From assembly GCA_002007465.1 (NCBI GenBank), contig LNAC01000032.1, positions 5,982,889 to 6,046,888 on the forward strand: a stretch of DNA of 64,000 bases, given 5' to 3'. The notes beneath the pieces were generated by a model that did no database searches, was not told the DNA's origin, and worked only from the letters and a program-made list of their open reading frames with translations. Of this stretch, positions 55,661 to 64,000 are shown one piece after another; within the stretch, counting starts at the first letter, position 1, and each line of letters starts with the position of its first letter. The position numbers and the translations under genes are program-made. The DNA comes from Ailurus styani (lineage: Eukaryota > Chordata > Mammalia > Carnivora > Ailuridae).

Positions 55661-56763
55661 TCATTAGTTCTGACAGAACAAATATTCTTGCTTATTCCCT
55701 GGACACAATAAAATGATTGCAATTCCTGGCTCCTAGCAGTTGAGTGAAGTTCTAAATCTAAATCTAATCTACAAATTGAGAAAAGGAAAGGATGCTGGTA
55801 CTTCCGATCTGAATGTTTATTAGCAAGTTGAAACCTTCAAGAGCTACCTCATTTCCTTCTGAAAGAGTTAGCAACTACATGTCAGTTGATAGCAGCTTCC
55901 TCAGCCTGGGCCCCTAACTGGCTATGATGACCAGAGTCCTCTTGACCTGATGCACATGTTATGGGGAGAAACAAATAAATGCTTACTATGCTAACTGAGT
56001 CATATTTGGGGGGTATTTGTTACCACAGTATTATGTGTTCACTCTATGATAACAGATTTCTATAATAATAATTTCTTTGCCAACTCTCATTGATATCTAC
56101 CCTCAACACAGATTTTACATATCAATGATTTATAAAAGTCTGGAAAATTATTTCCATTAGCATACATTCAAGGAAAATAAAGTATCATAATTAAAATCCG
56201 CTTCAATGTACATTTCCTTAACCATGTTCTGCAAAACCAGTTAATCTTAGGATATGTTTGTTGATATTCTTCATAAAAGCATTCAATGTAATCATAAAAT
56301 CCAGAAACCCTGTATATTCTAGACCTTTCTAAGTGAGCAAAGATATTAAGGACCATAGGAGACTCTGCAAGTTAAAAAGCTTTATGTAAGTACAACTTTA
56401 AGTAAAACTTATTTGAGTACTGACAAATGAATCCATCTTTCCATAATAAAACAGAACCACATTTCGTAAGTTGAGGAAGTGAAGGGTAAAGCACATCAAT
56501 AGCTTTGATCTTTGATCTTTTTCAAATATCTATTACTGTTACCCTTTGCAAACAGCCTTCTGAAGGTGGCCAGCTCGCATCTCCCAAGAGGGTCCCCCTC
56601 TCCCCACGAAGTATCCTGAAGTCTCCTTCCACCTACCTGTACGCCATGGGCCCCTCTTTCCTTGCTGATACCAAGACAATTCTCAACAAGATCTTTTGGT
56701 TACATCTGTATAAAAAGAAAACCTAAAAATTTTAACCATTAAGGAATTGGGCATTAGCAATTC
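55661..56763. other. 1.1 kb of unique DNA
   Basis: No gene or confident repeat. CTCCCAAGAGGGTCCCCCTC near 56580 belongs to a short GC-richer patch. Confidence 0.5.
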
Positions 56764-56778
56764 AAGATTTTGACTCTT

Positions 56779-56973
56779 TTTTTTTTAAGATTTTATTTAT
56801 TTATTTCACAGAGGGAGATAGATCATAAGGAGGCAGAGAGACAGGCAGAGAGAGAGGGAGAAGCAGGCTCCCCGCCAAGCAGGGAGTCCGATGTGGGCCT
56901 TGATCCCAGGACCCTGAGATCACGACCTGAGCCAAAAGCAGAGGCTTTAACCCACTGAGCCACCCAGGCGCCC
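56779..56973 (-). mobile_element. Young CAN-SINE, antisense, 15-nt TSD
   Basis: Complete with GGCTTTAACCCACTGAGCC. TSD AAGATTTTGACTCTT is perfect at 56764-56778 and 56974-56988. Confidence 0.97.
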
Positions 56974-56988
56974 AAGATTTTGACTCTT

Positions 56989-58750
56989 GAAAAGTTCCTT
57001 CTCTCCTGAATATTTTAGTCAACAGTAGTTTTATTTTTAATTTGGAGTCTAAGATCTACTATTTCACAACAGCACTGAAACTTCCTTTGATCAAACTTTG
57101 GAACAACTTTCTGTTTGAGAGACACCTATGAAAAAAATCCCGCAGTCCTGAAATAAAGTCTTCAATTGTTCTTCATCTACTGGCCAACCTGTCAGGCACA
57201 GGGGACCCAGAATTGGCAAAGATTATGTAAACGAAAAGTTTGTTGTTTCAGTTGAAGTTATGACCTCAACCGCTACTCTGATTCTCTGGGTCTTTCATTT
57301 TATGAGAAACCTCCTAATATGCTCAGGGACATGTCTTCATTCAGTATTAAAGAGAAAGTAATGTAGACAATAGCTAGAAAGTCTATAAGGTAAATAGTTT
57401 ACAGCCAGAGAAAAAGAACAGAAAGAAGGAAGAAGAGAATAAAAGTTAACAGAAAGGATAAAAAAAGATGATGAATAACCATGGAGGGAAAAAAAAAAGC
57501 CCTTTTATTTTTGGAGTTCCAATGTAATCTTGATCTTCAATGGGCCAAAACTCACAATCTAATTCAATGAACAATTGTAGCACATATATCACATGGTTGA
57601 AACGGTGCTAGGTCCTGAGGCTTTAAAAAAGATCTAAGATATTTCTCAATAAGATAAAGGAAGAATGATAAACATTAACTGACATTCCCTAAGCCTTCTA
57701 TCTATGGTGGAGGTGGAGTCACACTGACTACAATATATCAGTCCCTCTGGCTCATTCTTTTGTGTTCCGTCAGACCTTTAAGTTTTTCTCAGATCCCTTC
57801 AGGAAATTCAGCGTGTCACAAGATTTTTCCACCACTCATCTCATGTTCTGCTTCAGCCACCTGGTACCAACATCCTGAGTGAGAGTATAAATTGTTTGCC
57901 CAGATATTGTTTCCAAGTGGTCCCCAAAGCTGCAGGTGTGCAAGGTGCCAAATGAAATGGCATCCATCATTGCATGGAAATGAGGAGAATTCTCTCTTCC
58001 TTGACTTTGTACCCTACTGTCACCTACACCCTGAAACAAAATTTGTCACTTGAAGTCTGGGCTTCTCTCCTTGCCACTTTCATCTCCAACTGTGAAAACT
58101 GACATAGAATTTTTCTCTGCAGGTCTCAAGGCTAGTCACTGGAACTGGGTAGAAGACAAAGGCCATGTGCTCATGGGTTTGTTCTGTTTTTCGTTTTTAT
58201 AGATTCCAGGTACACAATGCAGGTGTGTCCCAGCAAGCTCTAGCTCTCCAGGAAATGCACTCATGAGAATAGACAACCAGATGGCTTGGGCCTCCCCGTC
58301 CTCATCAGATGCTATAAATGCTTGAACCTCTAAGGAGTCCGAGCTAGAATGGCTACCAACAAATAAATAAATAAGAGGGGCTGGATGGATAAGCCATCTT
58401 TATCCTACCCAGAGATTCAGAGATACGTGTTTATCTGAAGATAAATATATAAGGATAAATATAAGTACAGCCTCTCTTATCTGCTACATCCAGGAATTCT
58501 AGATTGTCTCGCAATTACCATTTTCTTCATGTTTTCAAGAGACCGTCCTGAAAATGGTTGTACCACAGGTCAGGGGAATCTGGGTGGGGTAACAACACAC
58601 AATAGTAAGAGTTACAAACATTTTTCATCACAGGAAGAGTAGATCTGATTCATCACTTTGAATGACTATTAGTAGTTCATTATATGAAATAGTCATATTG
58701 ACCATTCCCAATGATGAACATTTCAACAGCTTCTATATCTTCCTACGATA
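56989..58750. other. 1.8 kb of unique DNA
   Basis: No gene recognised. The part 57690-58340 is less AT-rich and repeat-free by eye; a 67-codon minus-strand frame (57836-58039) matches nothing known. Confidence 0.5.
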
Positions 58751-58755
58751 AAAAA

Positions 58756-58822
58756 GTATATATATATACTATATATATATAATGCATATACTATATATAG
58801 ATACTATATATATATAATGCAC
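58756..58822. repeat. AT-rich tandem, self-complementary repeat
   Basis: ACTATATATATATAATGCA occurs at 58768-58786 and 58803-58821 (period 35). The (TA)n parts can fold on themselves. Confidence 0.92.
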
Positions 58823-59465
58823 AACAAGAAATATTTTTCAACATTGGGATCTTTTTACTTAGAGTAGAGATAAGACAGATGGATTAACATCATATATAAT
58901 TACATTCATGTACATACTTTGTCTATATTTTATTTATATATTTATTAATATTTATTTTTATTTATATTTCAATGTAGTGAATTTTCAAAAACAGTGTTGA
59001 TATCTTCTCAAGATACAATATCGTAATTTCAATATGGCTTTGCAGGATAATTACTAACTTTTGTAGAATATCATGTTATGAACATTACAATTTTGAAGTT
59101 TATTGAAACTTTTAGTGAAATCACCTTTGCTATCTTTCGCCAAACTAACAAAAATATAAAGCTGTTTTGAGAAAAATCACCGAAAATCTGGATTAAAGTA
59201 TGAATTTTCTAATATAAACTAGAGTTTTAACCTAATAAAATATTATGGACTTAACTTGCGATTTGCCTTTTGAATTTGAAAATGCTTTTTTCCCCCTTGT
59301 TCCATAGACAGTACAGTGATTAGCTACAGGATTATGGCCACAGTGGTGCCCTACAGAATACTAAAAATTGTTGATGTGGGTATTATTAAATAAGTATGCC
59401 CTTGTGGATATATAAACATACAAAATGCAATATATATGCATTTTGATGTGCTAAACCTTAACCCA
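58823..59465. other. AT-rich DNA, nothing recognised
   Basis: No gene; a TTTATTTATA-type low-complexity patch lies near 58928-58968. Confidence 0.5.
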
Positions 59466-59660
59466 GTTTAAGTCGCTTTGCTCCACTAGGACTGAAGTCG
59501 ATGAAGTTAGTGCTCTGGGCAGTGCCAGAGGGGCTGGGGACTGGCTCAGATTCCTCCAGGACAGAACTCCAGCGCTCTAGATGACAGGTCTGAGCCCTTA
59601 GCCCTCTGGCGATATGAAATCCCCATTGAAGATGGCTTCAGAATCAAGGTGGGAAGTCAG
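59466..59660. other. GC-richer unique block
   Basis: About 195 bp with CTCTGGGCAGTGCCAGAGGG and several CpGs in AT-rich DNA, not recognised as a repeat. It could be a conserved element or a piece of an unnamed repeat. No exon structure is evident. Confidence 0.3.
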
Positions 59661-59940
59661 ACTAACTTCCATTCTCAGGAGAGTTAATGTTAATGCTATT
59701 CAATTTGCAAGTGTGACAATAATGACTTTTTCTTAGAATGCATTGTATGCCCTCAGAAAATGCATGCGTTTTCTAATTCTAACCTTCATGATACATGTAG
59801 GACAGTTACTGTTACTCTCACTTTGTGGTGGTTTGGGTGACAGTTTCACACATTTCTGACTTATACTCAGTCTCCTTTATCAAATTCTCTACTTCTTTGC
59901 TGCCTGGCCTGTCTCAAAAATATTTCTGTCTACAGGAAAT

Positions 59941-60385
59941 CAGTTCAGCAAACATTTACTGGTACTAGCGTTCTAGTACATTATAGGATATGGCCGCATG
60001 GAATAAGGAGCTAAGGTCTGTTACGGGAGATAGGCAATTGAGCATTATGATAGAAGTATGTGGAGGGTATTTTTAAAAGTAATGGTACTTTGTTCATAGG
60101 TAGTGGAAGCATTAAGATAGTCTTTGGAGAAGATAACATCTGAGCCAAATCTTTTAAGAGTGACATGGAGAATGTGGAAGGTTTTTGAGGCAGAACACAC
60201 AGCAGGTGCAAAGGCATGAAAGCATGAAACAGTAAGGAGGAGTCCAAGCATTCTGATAGCAAGTGTGAAGTGTAAGGAGGCTTGTCTTTTAGGGGGCTCT
60301 AGACCTTTGAGCGGTGTGTATGACACAGAAGATTTTAAAGCAGTGAATGTTATTTTATTTGCACTTTAAACAGATCATGTGATCA
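59941..60385 (-). mobile_element. L2 3' region, antisense
   Basis: TTCAGCAAACATTTACTGGT, GATAACATCTGAGCCAAATC, CAGGTGCAAAGGCATGAAAG and CACTTTAAACAGATCATGTG follow the antisense L2 order over about 440 bp. Overlapping 83 and 93 codon minus-strand frames are relic frames. Confidence 0.72.
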
Positions 60386-60490
60386 GTAGATACTATAAGC
60401 AATAAATTGGGGCATGAAGCCTTAAGGAGGATGAACTACTGTTATCAGGTGATTATAAATGATAAATGCTTTAAAAATCTAATCAAGGAC

Positions 60491-60669
60491 AGGTCACTTG
60501 GGTGGCTCAGTTGGTTCAGCATCTGACTTTAGCTCAGGTCATGGCCTCAGGGTCCTGGGGTCAAGCCTGCCCCCTTCTTAGTGGAGAGGCTGCTTGTTCT
60601 TCTCCCTCTGCCCCAGCCCCCTCATGCTCTCTCTGTCTCTCACTCAAATAAATAAATAAAATCTTTAAA
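60491..60669 (+). mobile_element. Older CAN-SINE
   Basis: GGTCACTTGGGTGGCTCAGTTGG, CAGCATCTGACTTTAGCTC and AAATAAATAAATAAAATC. The flank AATCTAATCAAGGAC and AATCTAAACCAGGAC form a worn TSD. Confidence 0.93.
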
Positions 60670-60714
60670 AAAAAATCTAAACCAGGACTGTCATAGTAGA
60701 GCCAGTCGTAAAGG

Positions 60715-60810
60715 TTTGATAGACGTTTAGATAGATGTTTGATAGATAATTTTATAATTTGATATCAAATTATATCAAATTGATATCAAACATAAATTTG
60801 ATAGATGTTT
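60715..60810. repeat. Degenerate GATAGATGTTT tandem with 22-bp palindrome
   Basis: Four diverged GATAGA(T/C)GTTT units surround an AT-rich core. 60753-60774 equals its own reverse complement (half site TATAATTTGAT); TTGATATCAAA follows again at about 60780. Confidence 0.9.
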
Positions 60811-61140
60811 AGAAAGTACATCAGAAAGACTAGATTAGATGGTGTTATGTAGAGATACAGGACGAGGGTTTGGTAAAGAAGCTATAAACAAATTGAGAAT
60901 AAAATTCAGAAAGCTCATGGTTGTCCCCCATCCACCGAGCCAGCTGCACAACTCACCAACTTTCTTGCAAGTTTTTATCTACATTGTATTCCTTCTCCCC
61001 AAATACTGCCTATAAATGAAGCTGCAAACTGGATACTTAACTATATGCTAGGCACCTCAACCTCAAAATATCTGGTATCCCCTTCAAATATTCTTCCTCT
61101 TGTTCCTCTATACTCCAGTTAATAATCTACCTTGGGGTTT
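60811..61140. other. Unique DNA, no gene seen
   Basis: No confident repeat; the pyrimidine-rich part near 60960-61130 may be decayed L2. Confidence 0.4.
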
Positions 61141-61262
61141 TTTGTTGTTGTTGTTTTTGTTTTTTACTTTATTTTTTCAGTGATCCAGGACTCATTGTTT
61201 ATGCACCACACCCAGTGCTCCATGCAGTACTTGCCCTCCTCAATACCCACCACCATTTTGGT
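61141..61262 (-). mobile_element. LINE-1 3' end, antisense
   Basis: Complement of the terminus also seen at 51.8 kb: a (TTG)n/T-rich tail, then TCATTGTTTATGCACCACAC, CCAGTGCTCCATGCAGTACT and CCTCAATACCCACCACCA. About 100 bp copied. Confidence 0.88.
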
Positions 61263-61392
61263 TTTGTAACGCTCCTGAGTCAAGACTCTCTTCTTGTGGC
61301 ATCATAGCAAGCTTGTTTCTCTCATCCTGGGACTTGCCTGGGATTTATTGCTCATCTCCTTCCTATTAGATTTGCTTTGTATCTTTTTTTAA

Positions 61393-61603
61393 ATTTTTTT
61401 AATTTTTTTAAAGATTTTATTTATTTATTTGACAGAGAGAGAGAGATCACAAGTAGGCAGAGAGGCGGGCAGAGAGAGAGGAGGAAGCAGGCTCCCTGCT
61501 GAGCATGGAGCCCAGTGCAATGCAGGGCTCAATCCCAGGACCCTGAGATCATGACCTGAGCCGAAGGCAGAGGTTTTAACCCACTGAGCCACCCAGGCGC
61601 CCC
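61393..61603 (-). mobile_element. CAN-SINE, antisense, 14-nt TSD
   Basis: Complete copy ending GAGCCACCCAGGCGCCCC. TSD TGTATCTTTTTTTA at 61379-61392 and 61604-61617. Confidence 0.96.
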
Positions 61604-61799
61604 TGTATCTTTTTTTATTAATCGTCACTCATTTTTGTGTGTACATCCCCACTTGATTATAATTCTAGAGTTCTGAATTTTTAAATCTTCCCAATGAACT
61701 AATCCAATCTGAAACGCTATTAGGAGTCTGTCTTTGGATTTTTGAAATCCTCACTCATTGAAGAAGTCATACCAGTTTTTTAAAATTTTTAATTATTTT

Positions 61800-61834
61800 T
61801 CGCTTGCCAACTGACTGAGCCACCCAGGTGCCCC
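61800..61834 (-). mobile_element. CAN-SINE head only, antisense
   Basis: CAACTGACTGAGCCACCCAG and GTGCCCC, about 30 nt of the tRNA-derived head, with nothing of the middle or tail; a T-rich stretch adjoins its left side. Confidence 0.75.
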
Positions 61835-62500
61835 TCATTTCAATGTATTCCTACTCCTGGAAAATACTAGGAAACCATTTGAGAAAATATCACCACCATC
61901 ACCACAAACTTCCTATCTACCCAAACTTGGTTTCTTTGTGTTTTGTTTGGTTTGGTTTTAATATATTTTACCTTAATGGACCTCTTTACTTATAAGTACA
62001 TTTTTAAAAACATGATAATACCAAATTTATTTGAGTTTTTGGGATGGAAGTTATTTTTCTCTGAAGTATTGTGTCCTCCCCTGCTTGTCAGCATTTTCTC
62101 CTTCTCTTTCCCCCTCTTTTCATCTTTTGTTGTAATTTAACTTTCAGACATTTGGAGTACCTCCCCTGTGTCAATTCTCTAACAACAAGAAAAATATTAA
62201 TTTGAAATAAGACTGACTAGACAGTATGTTGTTAACAAAGATACTCTTGTTTGTGCCTGGAGGTTATTGAATGACAGAGCTAGAAAAACCATTTCCCTGG
62301 GGCTATCTGCTAGTTGGGAGCTTTCTCAAGAGCTGGTTGAAACTTGGGAAAAGTTCAGGATCAAGTTTCAGGAAACTTGATCAACTCAAGCTCTTTCTTC
62401 CAGAGCTACATAAAGGTCTCACATCCTTGTGAAGAGAAAAGAAAAATTTTCAATTCTTTTTCCTCCTCATGCTAAAGAGATTTTTAAATGATGATTAAAA
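61835..62500. other. Unique DNA with a short hairpin
   Basis: No gene. GATCAAGTTT (62359-62368) and AAACTTGATC (62373-62382) form a 10-bp perfect stem with a CAGG loop. Confidence 0.5.
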
Positions 62501-62513
62501 TAAGAAGACTACA

Positions 62514-62703
62514 GGGGTGCCTGGGTAGTTCAGTCAGTTAAGTGTCTGGTTCTTGATTTTGGCTGAGGTCATGATCTCAGTGTCATGGGATGAAGCCCCA
62601 CTCTGGCTCTGCGCTTAGCGGGGAGTCTACTTTTCCCTCTTCCTCTGCTCTCCCCCTGTTCACATTCTCAATCTTGCTCTCTCTAATAAATAAATAAAAT
62701 CTT
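62514..62703 (+). mobile_element. Older CAN-SINE
   Basis: GGGGTGCCTGGGTAGTTCAG, GGTTCTTGATTTTGGCTGAG and TCTAATAAATAAATAAAATC. Flanks share AAAATAAGAA as an imperfect TSD. Confidence 0.93.
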
Positions 62704-63884
62704 AAAATAAAATAAGAAAAGTAATAAATATAAATCTGTCTCGTCAAGTCTGTATTGGGAGGAAGAATAACTAAACTACATAAATCTCCTAAGATGAGCC
62801 AAATTAAAATTGTTTAAATAAAAAATTATGTATGGTATCAAAGTACTTGAAAATTAGTAGAAATCCTTAATTATACTTTCCGGTATGTGTCAGTCTTCAT
62901 TATCAATATTTTCCCCAGATATTACTGAAGTGGAATAAAGTATCTTATGCTGATAAACAAGTACACAATTTTGCATACTCACATGCATATTCACAGGTAT
63001 CTGCAAAATCTACATGGATTTTTCCTCCTCAGGAAGAATTAAAATACATTTTGTGGGGTTATGGTAGGGTTTGGGGAGAAGGGTGGAAGGTGGGATCAGT
63101 TATAATCAATTTCATAATTATTTGCGATGCTAAAGAGTGGTATTGCCACGAGAGGGCAGGGTTTGACTAGAAATCAAAGAAAAGTGACCATACACTACCT
63201 TGCAGGTAGAAAACAGATGTTTCATCCACAGTACACACGCAGTTATGTGGTCAGTAAACAACTTGAGTTTTGCCTGTGATCTTACTTAATTTTTTCTTTG
63301 TCTTTCAAAGTTTCGTTTGATGCCCATAACATTCAGTGATCCAAAGATGGTCTTCGTCAAATCCGTGTGAGATTATAAGGCATGTTTTTTTAGGTAGCTT
63401 TATTCCTATTCTTGAATTCTGCTGTTTTCTCTGAAAGAGAAAGGCACTCCTTGCCTTTGATATTCAGTTAAATTCAATCAAAAAGTAATGCCTCAGGTTA
63501 TTACTATGAGCCCTACACTTTGAGGTTTCCTTGTATATGTAAGAATGGGATATATACAGTCCTTCACTGGAGTTTATACAACCATGTGTCTTTCCTTGGG
63601 ATGTCCTGTGAAGGTCCTACAGGTCAGGCTTTGGTCCTGCTATGGTCCATTTCTTCCTCCTGAAACTTTTTTTTTAAAGTTTATACTTATTGCTAGGAAA
63701 TTGGTATTCTTACATAAAAATTTAACAATAAGGGTTAATATGAAAATAATGTAATATCTGATCCTTCTTAACATGCATTTTCATGTTAGAATTCATTTCT
63801 AGAGATGATTAATAATATTTTTAATAATTTGCATTTGTGTTTCATTTGACCATTTCTCATTAGGCAATATTTATAATTGTTTTC
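62704..63884. other. 1.2 kb of unique DNA
   Basis: No gene or confident repeat apart from the CTCF-like site at 63146. A 69-codon frame at 63545-63754 matches nothing known. Confidence 0.5.
63146..63159 (+). promoter_or_regulatory. CTCF-type core motif
   Basis: CCACGAGAGGGCAG fits the CTCF core with one departure (G at the Y position). The motif lies in repeat-free DNA and includes a CpG that could be methylation-sensitive. Confidence 0.45.
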
Positions 63885-64000
63885 CATGTGGTTGTCACTG
63901 TAATTGTAAAGTAATTCTGAATTTCATCCTATGATACAGATACTACAATTATTTTCAATTTACAGCTGAAATTGGGCCAAGGACATATTTCTAACTATTT
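63885..64000 (+). mobile_element. Possible MIR fragment, running off the window
   Basis: TGAATTTCATCCTATGATAC, TACTACAATTATTTTCAATT TACAGCTGAAATTGGGCCAAGG resembles 'TTAATCC..TATTATCCCCATTTTACAGATGAGGAAACTGAGG'. Confidence 0.5.

Overview
This window looks like non-coding nuclear DNA of a carnivoran mammal. It carries about 25 copies of the tRNA-derived CAN-SINE family (heads such as GGCGCCTGGGTGGCTCAG, CT-rich middle, AATAAA-rich A-tail) on both strands, together with carnivore-type LINE-1 3' ends. Many SINE copies have the variant GTGGGTTAAAGCCTCTGC with a CTACTTGTGATCTC middle, which I associate from memory with Mustelidae (mink, ferret, marten, otter group); family-level assignment is an inference, caniform carnivore is much safer. 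I recognise no protein-coding gene, exon, tRNA, rRNA or other structural RNA gene. The longest open frame is 145 codons (complement of 37069-37506); it resembles no protein I know and runs into a SINE. The window is best read as intergenic or deep intronic DNA. || Layout. 1-9.4 kb: sparse unique AT-rich DNA with an old LTR-like piece, an old antisense L1, a short L1 3' end abutting an antisense SINE, a MIR and a long L2. 9.4-13 kb: a non-repetitive block (10.29-10.88 kb) with retained CpGs and several TAATTA sites that looks like a conserved regulatory element, then a (GT)n. 13-25.5 kb: AT-rich DNA with young retrotransposons: a twin-primed (5'-inverted) L1 at 17.7 kb, a sister L1 3' end at 23.3 kb, and a tandem SINE pair at 19.8-20.2 kb sharing one target site. 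25.5-34 kb: L2 and MLT1 relics, SINEs, one MIR inserted in another MIR, and a decayed L1M. 34-43 kb: a small CpG-rich patch with a near-perfect CTCF core at 35.97 kb, a long L2, a 119-nt homopurine tract, and a second candidate regulatory block (40.2-41.1 kb). 43-56 kb: dense nested repeats, including an L1 inserted in an older L1, an L1-derived hairpin, a long antisense L1 with a SINE and a newer L1 in it, and a tandem pair of antisense L1s, the second carrying a 461-bp element with terminal inverted repeats. 56-64 kb: mostly unique AT-rich DNA with SINEs, an antisense L2, palindromic AT repeats and one more CTCF-like site. || Function. The plausible functional content is regulatory (CTCF-type sites, two unique blocks); everything else that can be named is transposon history. 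I looked for a new biological system and did not find one; the notable items are well-resolved retrotransposition events, DNA-structure-forming sequences and candidate regulatory elements. Repeat names are by pattern memory, not by a database search; boundaries of old repeats (L2, MIR, L1M) are approximate to some tens of bases, while those marked by target-site duplications are close to exact.
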